The notes beneath the pieces are model-generated. The model saw only the letters and a program-made list of their open reading frames with translations. It was not told where the DNA came from and made no database searches. From NCBI RefSeq assembly GCF_000715075.1, contig NC_134089.1, positions 103,733,157-103,797,156 on the forward strand: a stretch of 64,000 nt of DNA. Direction: 5' to 3'. The stretch comes from Nicotiana tabacum (Eukaryota > Streptophyta > Magnoliopsida > Solanales > Solanaceae). How positions within the stretch are numbered: position 1 is the stretch's first letter; each line of letters begins with the position of its first letter. This document shows positions 1 to 10,384 of this stretch, one piece after another. The translations under genes were made by a program, and so were the position numbers.

Positions 1-982
1 AATCGATTCGAATGAGTCTCGACCCAAAACGAACAAAATACCCCAAGCAATTTGCGCAAGGTCGAATTACAGTTTTTCTAGATTCTTAGATCTAAAATTC
101 ACCGATTTTGATGGGGTTTCTAATGTAACTGACAGTAAATATGAGATGAGGGGAGTGTGGTGGTTGTCTGGTTAGGAGATGGGGGTGTTTGGAGTGCCGC
201 CGCCGCCGTAGAGCGATTTCCGGCGATAGCTGTGGGCGGAGGTTCAGAGAGGTTAAAGAGAGAGAGAGACGAAGTGATGGGGGTCTGTGGGGTTAGGGGT
301 ATTTCGGACATTTATATATTAATTGGGAGGCTAGTTCGGAACTGTTGGATCATAATGATCCAACGGTCGTGATTGAGGGAAAACAAAACGAGGTCGTTTG
401 GCCTTGAAGGGGGTGGACCGGGTAAGGCTATTTTGGGCTTGGATCTAGATTAATATTTGAGAAAACTTGGGACGATTTGGTATAAAAATTAACCCAAATT
501 TAGATTAAAAACCCCTATCTTCAATTACCCCTTTTATTTCCTTTTTCCTTTGTTTTTCTTTTTCTTTTTCTTTAACTAAAAAACCTAAATTAAATTCCAA
601 AATTAATCTAATTTGTAAAATTAAGCTAATTATCTAATTATAAATTTTATAACAATTACTAAACTAAACTAAAAGAGAGAAATCACTAATCTAAGAATTA
701 AAAAAACAAAAAATGTAAAAATGAGCGGATTTTGTGATTTTCATGTTTAATAAAACAAATAATTAACTAATTAATCCTAAAAGTGTAAAAACAAAACCTA
801 AATGCAATGCATGGTATTTTTGACATTTTTATGATTTTTAACAAAAAATTAATCGTGCACAAAAATGCAAACAATTAATAAAATCCTACAAAAATCTTAT
901 AAAATGGAAAATAATTGGAAAAAATCTATTGTCTTTGATTTTATAGGAGTATTTCGTATAAGGAAAAAATCACATGCTCACA
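1..982 (-). mobile_element. Terminal part of an Ogre-type LTR (element D)
   Basis: This is the U3-side end of an LTR like that of element B: the last 120 bases before 982 match the end of the B LTR near 25700-25825, including the closing GCTCACA. In sense it begins TGTGAGCATGTG. The stretch 150-300 is GC-rich and the rest AT-rich, as in the A and B LTRs. The rest of the element lies beyond the window edge, so a solo LTR and a full element cannot be told apart. It interrupts the 3' LTR of element C at position 982/983; the target duplication would be the five bases 983-987 (GTGAA). Confidence 0.75.
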
Positions 983-1958
983 GTGAAGGAGCTCGGCGAC
1001 GGGGTAAGGGACTGCTGCGTGCGTGCGTGGTCGCCAGAGTTTTTGTGGTGGGCCAGTGGTTTGGTTGAGAGTGACGACTATTTTGTGTGGAAGAGATGGG
1101 TGTCATTTTTGTGTATTTTCGAGTAGGGGTTGCTGGTTGGTGTGAGAAAAGGGGCTACTGCGACTGATTTTGGTTAAGAAGATGAAGCCAAAGGGAACGG
1201 CTGAAGGAGTCTCCTGCTGTGCTTAGGGTGTTCGGTGAGCAGTTACTCTTGTGTGGAGGAGATGGACGCTGGTATTTGGAGTTGCGGCTGGGAGCTCTTG
1301 GTCTTTTGTGTGTTTTTGCTGCTGAAGATTTGGGTAGGGATTCTAGGTTTTTTGGTTAAGAAGAAGGGTGTTGTTTGGGTGAGGCTTACGTGCGACGGCG
1401 ATGGGGTAGTGTTGAGGGCTGGTGCAGCTATCCGGTGTGAGCAGCCAGTGAACTGGAGGTTGGGCTATTAGGGTGTTCTCTAGGGTGTTGTGAAAAATGA
1501 AAAAGAAGGGTGGTAATGGCCGGGGGGTCTCTAGGGTTAGGTCTCTTTTAAAGTGTTAGATTTTTATGGGTATTGAGCTTGGATTTATGGGCTAAGGGTC
1601 CGAAAATTAGGCCTAAAAATGGGTTGTTTGAGCCCAAATTTTATTTTTTCTCCTTGAACAAGACTAAAATTACTACCCCATTTACTATTAATCCTACTTA
1701 AGTAAAATAACTATTAAAATAAAACTAACCGTTGTTTGTATTTTTTTGAATTTTATGAAAGGTAGATAAACTAAAAGTAACAAGATAAAAATATCAATTA
1801 CCTAAATAAAAGAAAACATTTTTTGTAATTTTTATGTTTGTGACAAAATAAAATGAAAGAGTCAAAACTAGTTGAAATAGCGATATTAGGCCTAAACTAA
1901 ATATTTAAATGCTAAAATATGTAAAATATTAGGGAGGGTCAAAAATTACATGTCTACA
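983..1958 (-). repeat. 3' LTR of element C (truncated by D)
   Basis: It aligns with 11590-12698 of the 5' LTR over its whole length. Both end in the same bases (plus strand ...ATTACATGTCTACA). The left copy lacks about 130 bp present in the right copy at about 12343-12470. Substitutions are frequent enough to suggest an old insertion. The missing remainder must lie to the left of element D, outside the window. Confidence 0.8.
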
Positions 1959-1971
1959 ACTGCCCCTCTTT
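1959..1971 (-). other. Polypurine tract of element C
   Basis: In sense the strand reads AAAGAGGGGCAGT directly before the 3' LTR. The same purine run precedes the 3' LTRs of B (25826) and A (37584). It is the expected plus-strand primer site. Confidence 0.8.
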
Positions 1972-2071
1972 GACTGGAAACACAAAGAGTTTTCAGATAA
2001 AGAGAGACGAGACATGTTTCTTTACCTGATCCTTATTTAGAAAGACCACAAACTAAAGGAGAGGAGAGTGT

Positions 2072-2142
2072 GACCGGGCCCTGGTATCTGAGCTGCATAC
2101 ATATCCTTGGCTATAAAGGAATCAGGCCACGTGTAGTTCAGA
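2072..2142 (-). promoter_or_regulatory. Conserved hairpin motif, class A (PPT-proximal), element C
   Basis: In sense the core is GAACTACAC...TGATTCC, loop TATAGCC, AAGGATATGTATGC. The inner stem is TCCTT/AAGGA; the outer stem is TACA/TGTA. The class A copies of elements B and A carry TCCTT/AAGGA and TCCTG/CAGGA at the same place. Confidence 0.7.
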
Positions 2143-2339
2143 AGTAGGAACAGTGATGGAGTGTACCGAGGTGGAGAGCCAATTGAGGTTCCGTCGAGGT
2201 TCCGGTCCACAGTTTCTTCCATTAAATCAAAATAAAAGGAAATATTACAGCAAAAATAAAAGAAAAACACAAGATCATATCTACTTCTTGTCTTGTATCT
2301 TCTTTGAATCTCTACTTGCTCCTTCAACATGAAACTAAA

Positions 2340-3790
2340 AATTCACCCTATTCTTCAAGTGGGCATCCTGCTGACATGAATCTGAAGACAACTGGAAGTT
2401 GACCCCATTCTTCAGGAAGGCTCTTGATGCCTCTAACTCGAACTTGAAAACTGAAAGTTAGCCCTGCTCTTCAGGCGGGATCCTTCTGCTTGATTTTGAC
2501 TTGAACTTGAAAACTGAAAGTTGATCCTATTCTTCAAGCGGGCTCCTGATGCCTCTTTGACTTTAAATTATCAACTGAAAGTTGACTCCATTCTTCAGGT
2601 GAGATACTCCTGATGCTTCTCTAACTTGAAATTGAAAACTGAACATGTTCTTCAGGCGGGCTCTTGATGCCTCCCTGACTTGAACTTGTAAACTGAAAGT
2701 TGACCCTATTCTTCAGGCGGGCTCCTGATGCCTCCCTAACTTGAAATTGAATGTTGACCCTATTCTTCAGGCGAGATTCTCCTGATGCCTCCCTGACTTG
2801 AATTTGTAAACTAAAAGTTGACCCTATTCTTCAGGCGGGGTGCTGACGCTTCTCTAACTTGCACTTGAAATCAATTTAAGAAATATTGACCCCCGTTCTC
2901 CAGGTGGGATCCTCTTGATTGATCTCGAACGAAATTGAAAGTTGACACCGTTCTTCAGGCGGGTTCCTGGTGCTTCTTTGACTTGGACCTAAAATCGATT
3001 TCTGAAATGTTGCCCCTCGTTCTTTAGGTGGGTGCCTGCAATCCAAAACAACAAAACAAACAAAATTTTATGCCCCAGTTTGCACTAGGAAGATTTGTAA
3101 GTTGTTAGCGAAACTGTAAATCACCTATGTTATTGATGAAGGATGCAATGATGAGGGAAAAAATAAAAACTCAACTAGGATGTGTGTCTCCTATGAGATC
3201 GAGCTTAAGGAAAACTATAAGCTAATCTTGACTAAACTAAAAATTGCCCTTATTCTTCAGGCAGGACCCTGAACTCAAGAAAAACTAGAGATTGAAAACT
3301 TAAGGAAAATAAGAATTGACCCTATTCTCTAGGTGGGACCCCTGAACTTTAAGAGAAACTAAATATTGAAATATTGAGGAAACTGACAACTGCCCCTATT
3401 CTCTAGGCGGGACCCCTGAACTCAAGGAAAACTAAAGACTAACCACTTAAAAAAATTAAAAATGATTTTATTCTCCAGGCGGGGCTCCTGAACTTAAGGA
3501 AAGCTAAAGATTAATAACTTAATAAAATTAAAATTGATCCTACTCTCCAGGCGGGACCCCTGAACTTAAGGAAAACTAAGACTAACAACTTAAGGAAACT
3601 AAAAACTGACCTTATTCTCCATGAGGGATCCCTGAACTCAAGGAAAACTAAAGACTAACCACTTAAGAAAAATAAAATGACCCAATTCTCAAGGCGGGAC
3701 CCCTGAACTTAAGGAATGCTAAAGATTAATAATTTAAGGAAACTAAAACTAACCTTATTCTGCAGGCGGGACCCTGAACTTAAGGAAAAC
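2340..3790 (-). repeat. 3' UTR tandem arrays of element C (about 60-bp and about 72-bp units)
   Basis: Two sub-arrays are visible. From 2340 to about 3030 there are about eleven imperfect units of about 60 bp containing a core like TTCTTCAGGCGGGCTCCTGA. From about 3230 to 3790 there are about eight units of about 70-75 bp with the core TTCTCCAGGCGGGACCCCTG followed by AAGGAAAACTAAAGAC. They lie between hairpin motif classes A and B, as the arrays of elements A and B do. Tandem arrays in the 3' UTR are a known property of Ogre-type elements. Confidence 0.85.
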
Positions 3791-5071
3791 TAAAAACTCT
3801 TCTGACTAGGGAGAATGCCTAGGAGGTAATGGTCATCTCAACTAGGGGAATGCCTAGCAAGTAAAAACATTCTCAAACAACCTTTGTGCTGACCATATTT
3901 GGGCACTGCACTTGAAAAATTCAAGCTTCCAAGCTTTGATATGGACATAGTCTTCGTCCCTGTTTCAAACAAAGAAAACTTGTGAGTTTAAACATGGTGG
4001 TTGGTTTGTGGCCTTGACTTTGAGGACGATTTCTCCTTCACTTGCCATGATAACTTTGATTTCAACTTGAAATACCTTGCTTATTTATTGACTAACCACT
4101 TTCTCTGTCAACCCTTATCAATGAAAACACCTCTGATCCATTCAAACCCCAAATCCCTCTATCTGGTTCATTGTGTTCATGAATTAATATATACCTCACC
4201 TTTGTATTTCACATGAATCCCAAAGCACGTCAATTGTCACCAACACAGTATGCATACTACTCTTTCCTGACTTAAGACACTTTGATATACTAGATAGACT
4301 CCGTTTTGTGCAATTGGAAAGCTAGTAGCAAATTTTGAAGTCATTTCTCACTTGTTTTGATAAAATAGACTCAAGAAGAGGACTTAAACAAATCAAGAGG
4401 AACATAGTAAGGGGATAATGGAAAGAAATGATATCTAATAGAAAAATTACCAAGTAGAAACTTATCAGATGTGGATACCAACTCTAATGACCATGACATG
4501 TACTTTTGGATTAAGTGGCCTAATCTGTCAAGCAAGTCTAATATTTAACTCTTGTTGCACCTCTTCGCCGTGAAACTGGGCTTCAATGCTCCGATTATCC
4601 TATCTGATTCACGATCTTTATTCGACTTGTAGTGCCCGAAGGGTTTTCACCCTCAATCCTCTCTCATTTTGCTTTTTTTTTCTATCAACTCATCGTCGCC
4701 TTATGGTGCCTGTAAAAGGTTTTTATCAATAAGACTCTCTCATTTTGTTCTTTTCTTTTTGTTTTCTCTGATTCTGCAGAAGACAAGGCATTAACCATGG
4801 TAAAAATATCATATGCTCTTGGCATGTCTAAACTCAGCACTTTCAAAGATTATCTATGATGTCTTTTTTGGACTATAATGTGGCTTTTGGACAGGGTTAG
4901 AAAGAAAGGATATCATAAAGGCTCAAAATAACTTAGATAACATGGTTGATTTATTTACAACTTTTGGAATCCATTTCAAAAATTTGCCCAAATTTATAAA
5001 ACAAGAGAATTTGATTCTAAGAAAAACCGTCACACTCTTAACTTCAAGGAATTATGAAATATTTTTTTTGG
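3791..5071 (-). other. 3' UTR of element C, non-coding
   Basis: The sequence is collinear with 27780-29520 of B and 39263-40449 of A. Shared blocks include a region around 3960-4010 (CAAAGAAAACTTGTGAGTTT) and the tandem hairpin family at 4628-4744. Short open frames here are not conserved between the elements, so I do not call genes. Confidence 0.65.
4628..4744 (-). repeat. Two copies of a 3' UTR hairpin family, element C
   Basis: Copies at 4628-4670 and 4693-4744 share GGTTTTCACC or a variant and CTCTCTCATTTTG. The same family occurs as three tandem copies in B (29059-29255) and A (40000-40184). The best copies have an inverted repeat CCTTACGG/CCGTGAGG. Confidence 0.6.
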
Positions 5072-5138
5072 TGCGACCGAACCGTAAGGCTGCCTACGTA
5101 TCTTGTGGTAACAAGAATCAGGTCGAACGTAGTTCACA
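5072..5138 (-). promoter_or_regulatory. Conserved hairpin motif, class B (downstream of pol), element C
   Basis: In sense it has GAACTACG, then TGATTCTTG, loop TTACCA, CAAGATACGTAGGCAGCC. The inner stem is TCTTG/CAAGA and the outer stem CTACG/CGTAG. A long pyrimidine run (plus strand, 5145-5260) lies beside it, as beside the class B copies of A and B. Confidence 0.75.
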
Positions 5139-5439
5139 ACTAATTCTTGTTTTTTTTTGTTGTTATATTTTTCCCTTTTTTCTTTTCTTCTTTCTTTTCT
5201 TTTTCTTTTCTTTTTCTTCATTATCTCTCTTTTTTTTCCTTTTTGAATTTTTTTTGGAATGAATTTTCTAACAAAAATCTATGGGGACATGATTTTTTTT
5301 TTATATAACTCTAACTTGATTCCAAAAGAGGGGAGGTCAAATAAATCAGCATAGGCTCAAAGGGGTACCAAAGGATATAAAGTGTTTCGATAGCTGAAAA
5401 AGGGTCTCCCAATCTCTAAGAATACCAAGTATAACATAT

Positions 5440-5830
5440 GCAACTTGAAGATGAAAAATGAAGATCATGCATAGCATTTCTTTTGCAGCATTGGTATTGG
5501 TATCACAGATATGCCTTCCACCTTTCTTTATTGCCTTGTAAAGTATAGAGCTCTTCTTAGGTGATTTCTTCTTCAAAATGGATGTTCTCCGTCAGTTTGG
5601 AGCAAACTCCCTTGGCTTTATGTTGTAACATGAGATGCACTTGAACTCATTTTCTTGCTTCAAATTGTCTAGGACGCACTTTCTTGAAACAAATTCTTGT
5701 TGTCCTCTTAACTTCCCAAACCATCTCCCCCAGTTTCACATAATTTGGGCTTTAAATGATCTCAAAATATCAAAATCTTTATTTATTTCCCTCAAATGTC
5801 CATGTCATCTTCAAAACTTGTTTCATTTTT
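5440..5830 (-). pseudogene. Degenerate integrase C-terminal remnant, element C
   Basis: This stretch takes the place of the whole RT-RNase H-integrase region. Its left flank matches sequence just downstream of integrase in A and B (AAGGCTCAAAGGGG at 5350). Inside it, 5656-5690 resembles the coding sequence of the integrase C-terminal domain of B at 30124-30160. To its right the sequence resumes with the start of the RT exon at about 5840. It cannot encode a protein. Confidence 0.5.
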
Positions 5831-5908
5831 TTATGATTAGACTAACTTTTAAGACCAGACTGAGAATTCCACATGCATGTCATGCCACTAGAGTCACCAT
5901 GAAAAGAA

Positions 5909-6181
5909 CTATAAAAGAAAAAGAGAATTAAACAAATATAGAGTAGAAATAAAAAAAATAGGAGATTGCATTAAACAGACCGTGAAAGGGTTCGAACAAC
6001 AAAACAAGCAAACTAAACTGGGGTTACAACCCTGGAACAATCCTAGATAACACTAAACAAGTTACTACAACTAAACGAACTAGGAAAAATAAAAGGATAG
6101 AAGGGTTTGAGCCATAAGACAATATTCGGATTAAAACCCTAAAATAAACCGGATAACAGAAATGACAACAAAATAAACCAC
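5909..6181 (-). other. Intron-like segment of element C
   Basis: In sense it starts TCTTG|GTGGTT and ends CTTTTATAG|TTCTTTTC. The same borders, in the same context, are GTAGTG...TACAG|TTCTC in A and GTAGTT...TACAG|TTCTT in B. It is 273 nt here against 172 and 171 nt there. The sites survive although the protease and pol exons on both sides have been almost wholly deleted. Confidence 0.55.
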
Positions 6182-8146
6182 CAAGACTCCTCCTGGCTAG
6201 CCAAGAAATGAGCATATTTCCAATCACCAAGCTCAACATCTTGGCCCACTGAGTTCCGCATCTACAGTACTAGGACCTTTACAAGTCTCCATCACATTGA
6301 CCTTAGCAAATTGCTTTTGGGTCCCTTCTGCTGGCTCATTCTTAAGATCAACTTTCGAAACCGAGAGTGATAGCGCTGAAAGCTTTGCAGCAAGTGGCCC
6401 TCCGAGGATCTCAGAAGAGTTCTCATAATCCTTTTCAACACAAATCATACCCATCATATGCGTCTCATTATGAACAGGCGATGGACTTTGGCTAGTGTCT
6501 ACTACATCTGGATTTTGCAAGACAATGTCACCTGCCTCAATAAGATTCCGAACTACTCTTTTCAGATGCCAACACTTTTCTATGATGTGACCCGGGGTAT
6601 TAGAGCAATATGGAGAATAATCAAAATTCTTTGAAAGAGGGTTCGGCATTTTTATCTGAATCGGCTTCAACATGTCCAATTGCCTCAACCTTTGGAACAA
6701 ACTGGCATATGATTCTCCAATGGGAGTGAAAGCCTTTTCTTTTTCCTGTTGCCCTTTCATTTTGTACTCTGGATGGAGTACTGGGAAGGTAAGGTATGAC
6801 TTTGGGAATTTTGTGGAGAGAAGTAGCATTGGGGAGGATTATCTGGAGCACAGGGATATCCATGGGGTCCATATTAAGGCTGAAAGCATTGAGCAGGAAT
6901 ACCCACTGGATCATGTCGTTGGCGGGGCTAAACAACATCTTTTCTATTTCTCTTTCTTCCACCCAAACTTACTAAGATGTTCTGAATGTCTTCTGTTGTA
7001 TCTTTCAATGCATAATAACTCATGATTTTGCCTGACTTGATTCCTTCCTCTATCACCTCTCCCATTTTTACCACATCATTGAAAGGTTTGCCCAAGGCTG
7101 GGATCAAATGATTGAAGTAGGTGGGCCCCTGGCTTGCAAGAAAAGCTCAATCATTTCTTCTTTACCAACCGGGGGGCTGACCTAAGCAGCTTGTTCCCTC
7201 CATCTGAGCCCAAACTCCCTAAACCATTTCTAGGGTTTCTTTTCCAGCTTAGACAGGGAGGAGCGGTCTAGGATAATGTCTAAATTGTACTAAAAGTGCC
7301 AAACAAAATCTTGAGCCATGTTATCCCATGCATGCCACTTCTTAAAATCTTGACGAGTATACCATTCCAAGGCTGCCCCACTCAATCTCTCACTGAAATA
7401 CGTCCTCAATAAATCATCTTTCCCACCAACACTTCTCATTTCACTACAATAAACCCTCAGATGGGATACTGGATATCCACGCCCATCATACAAGTTAAAC
7501 TTTGGCATTTTAAACCCCACGAGCGGATGGACATTAGGGAACATACACAAGTCATTGTAAGACATGTTAATCTGATTTCCCATCCCTTGCATGCTTCTTA
7601 AGGACTGTTCTATACCTTTCATCTTCCTGGATATCTTATTTCGCCATTCTTTTCCTGGGAACTTTTCATTTTCAACACGAGGCTCATTTTGAGGGATATG
7701 ATTGTATGAGTTAGGAACCTTGTGGGCGACCTCTGAGGGGTAATATTAGGCATCATGAGTTTTGAGTGGGTGTTCATTGTTAAATCTATGAAGGGAAGAT
7801 TGTTGAAAAGTTATGATCGTGGGGATAGTGGATATGACAGGAGGGAAATTTTTGGGAAAGGTAGTTGGAGGATGAGTGATAGAGCTACTAGGGTGGTTGG
7901 GAAAGCTATGATAAGCGGGAGAATCTGGAGAGTATGGGGGATCATCTGGCACTATGACCGGAGTCTGGGTGCATCTAGGAAGCTAAGTGGTGGCGGGGGT
8001 AGTGCCTTCCCAGTCATCCAAGCCTGATACATGTCCGTCATGGGTTGTCTTAACATCTTTACCTATTCAACCAACCCATTGTCATGTTCAACCAATTGCT
8101 TTTGGGCACTAGTATCAACCAACTCAATTCTATTGTGATCTACCAT
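6182..8146 (-). pseudogene. gag: gag of element C, broken
   Basis: The structural Gag polyprotein would form the particle. The frame opens at an ATG at 8144-8146 and is interrupted by stops and shifts. A proline-rich N-terminal part lies at 7746-7952. A retrotransposon Gag core lies at 7290-7622 (MPKFNLYDGRGYPVSHLR, ALEWYTRQDFKKWHAWDNMA). A zinc-knuckle region lies at about 6570-6620, where the first cysteine of the A/B motif is replaced (SPYCSNTPGHIIEKCWHL). The sequence then jumps to a short tail matching the end of the gag-protease exon in A and B (DWKYAHFLASQEESW), directly before the intron donor. The protease and most of the G-patch region, about 2 kb in A, are missing in that jump. Confidence 0.75.
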
Positions 8147-8550
8147 TGTCGTTCGACTTTATGTTGTAGAGAAGAGTTATCACTTTAAGAACCACAAACC
8201 AACCACCCTTCTGCTATAAGAAGATAACAATGAGAAAAAAAATGAAGTCATCATGTTAGCGTTAGGGCATTTAACATAAGATAATCTCACTTTATGTGTA
8301 ATGCACCTAGTCAGCGTTATCGGTTCTAAAATGACTTCGAGGTTACGAAGGTCAGATGGCACCATCCCAATTTCACTCTTCTTGCTCTGTTTCCTTCTTA
8401 ATTTTCCTTTCTAGCACCGTTTGGTTTTTTATTTTCTTTCTCCTCTTTTCTTTTGCTTATCACTCTTTTCTTTCCTCTCATTTCTCACGTCCGACAACTT
8501 CATTCTCTTTTTTTCTCTTTTTTTTTTTGCTTTTTTATTTAATGATGATT
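8147..8550 (-). other. Spacer upstream of gag in element C
   Basis: A short AT-rich leader is followed by a pyrimidine-rich stretch (8380-8550, plus strand) next to the class C hairpin motif. Equivalent pyrimidine runs lie beside the class C motif in A (48130-48175) and B (60190-60365). I see no coding content. Confidence 0.55.
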
Positions 8551-8617
8551 CGATCGAACCCTATGTAGGTTGCCTACGTATCATGTCCCTCATGAATTAG
8601 ATCAAGCGTAGTTCTGA
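8551..8617 (-). promoter_or_regulatory. Conserved hairpin motif, class C (upstream of gag), element C
   Basis: In sense: GAACTACGCTTGATC, then TTCATG, loop AGGGA, CATGATACGTAGGCAACC. The inner stem is TCATG/CATGA and the outer stem CTACG/CGTAG. Confidence 0.75.
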
Positions 8618-9504
8618 AAAAGTAATGGACAAAATAAACTAAGAAACAAAAATCTTTTTGGATTTTTCATTTACAACTCTTTTTTTCGGTTTTCAAAATA
8701 AAACAGGAAATACAATAACAAGAGACTTGACAAACTCAACTATACTATGATAAACTCTGACACCAACTAAAAGAGTCAGTACTACTGAACATGACTATGA
8801 AGTATAAGATAGCAAAAAAATACAGACTCAAAAATAAAACTAAAAATCCTTAAGCAACTCTTGGATGCAATAGTCCTGACTAAGAGGGTCCTTGGGCGTC
8901 TGTCATGCTCAAGCTCTGGTAAAAAGATCCACACATGTATGAGAAAAATAAGACCAAATAGAGTTAAAGACTTAGAATACTATGTGAGGCAATAAAACTT
9001 TCTATTGGACACATACAAGATATGATTGTGCAAAATAGCCTACGTGACCAAAAGGCGGCTAGAAGTGGAGACTCAACAACGGTGACCTCTAATACATGGA
9101 AAAATTACTTTGAAGAAATGACCGATTTTTGTAGAAATGGCCTATGTGGCCAGAAAATGGCTAAGCATTGCAAATTCAACAAAATGGATCCTAAACAAAG
9201 AGGACACCTTTTTGTGGACTTAGGACTCTGAGACATGGGTTAATTGAACTACTTTTGCAAAATAGCCCTATTTTGCAAAACGACCTATGTGGCCAAAAGC
9301 AACTAGACATGCAAATTTGACAAGGACGGACCTTAAAGTAAAGACACACCTAATTGTTTATTGAACACTCTCCGGACACAATTAAACAAGCCATTTTGCA
9401 AAAATAGCCCTATTTTGCAAAACTGCCGATATGGCCAAAAGTGGCTAGAGATACAAGATTTGGCTACGACCCACGAAGCCAAGAACTTAAGACTCACTAG
9501 AAAG
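8618..9504 (-). other. ORF1 position of element C, replaced by leader-like repeats
   Basis: In A and B about 2 kb of ORF1 lies between motif classes C and D. Here there is no open frame. From about 9015 to 9475 there are about four imperfect repeats built around TTTTGCAAAATAGCC and TATGTGGCCAAAAG. Related wording occurs once in the leader of B (about 62725-62880), so they look like amplified leader sequence. Confidence 0.55.
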
Positions 9505-9572
9505 GTCGGACCCTATGTGGGCTACCTACGTATCACGCCCTGAAAGACGAGAATCAGGTATGCGTAGTTCGG
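9505..9572 (-). promoter_or_regulatory. Conserved hairpin motif, class D (leader), element C
   Basis: In sense: GAACTACGCATACCTGATTC, then CGTGATACGTAGGTAGCC. The outer stem CTACG/CGTAG is intact. The inner stem TCTCG/CGTGA has one mismatch, the weakest of the twelve copies. Confidence 0.65.
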
Positions 9573-10361
9573 GATGATTGGATAGAGTGAGAATAATAAA
9601 TTTAAAAAACAACAGATTTGGAGAAAACTTTTTTTAAAAAAAAATGATGGAAAAGTGCAAAATCTTTTTTTGGGATTTTTCATTTATTTTTTTTTGTCTT
9701 TTCTTAAAAAATATGAAAGAAAAACATGACTTGGCCCTACTTGCTTTATTTTCATACTTCACCCTCTTTTCTCTCTCATTTACCCTCAACCGACATTGGC
9801 CCGCCAAATGACCCTTTTATCTTTGAAAAATGGAACGTGTAGCACATAAGATGCATCAGGATTGTCTTTTATTTTTGGGTACACCTGCCCTAGACGGACC
9901 CAACCCTTGTATTTAGTCCCCAAAGTCAAATGTGCATGATGCAAACAAACGTTCCTACTAGAGATCCGGCATAAGGCTATGTTATTCTAGGTTTAAACTT
10001 GGGGTTGTGTTCTAGACCTGGCTTACCCGAGCGAAAACTCAAATCGAGAAGGACAACGTACCGGGAATACAAAAGCTTCACCGACTTTGCAACTTATCCG
10101 AACCTCGTTCTAAAATTGGGATATGACTCTAACAGAAAAGAAGCCATACGAAGTGCATGCTTCCAAGATGATTTAGAAGACTTAGAGAGAAGAAGGGTTT
10201 TGTAACAGTTTATATACAGTTCAAGCAATATCAAAGCGGTAAAAAGCGACATTTAGCACATTAGGCTCAAACATGTGAAAATCAAATAATAAACAAAAGC
10301 CAACTATAACAGTTATTTTAAGCTCGAATTCTGAACCTTGAACCAGAAGTTCTGGGTTCTT
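9573..10361 (-). other. 5' leader of element C
   Basis: The sequence is collinear with 51221-52136 of A and 63058-63807 of B. Conserved blocks include GGACCCAACCC (9897) and ATCCGGCATAAGG (9965). No reading frame is conserved between the three leaders. Confidence 0.6.
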
Positions 10362-10380
10362 TTCCCCAGCAGAGTCGCCA
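10362..10380 (-). other. Primer binding site of element C
   Basis: In sense TGGCGACTCTGCTGGGGAA starts four bases after the 5' LTR. It has the TGG start expected of a sequence complementary to a tRNA 3' CCA end. Ogre elements are known to use tRNA-Arg, and the sequence fits my recollection of a plant tRNA-Arg acceptor. Confidence 0.7.
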
Positions 10381-10384
10381 AAGC

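Noticed and set aside
5030..5262. Overlapping frames rich in K/R or F/L
   Set aside because: They are translations of a polypyrimidine run and of the hairpin motif; not conserved in A or B.
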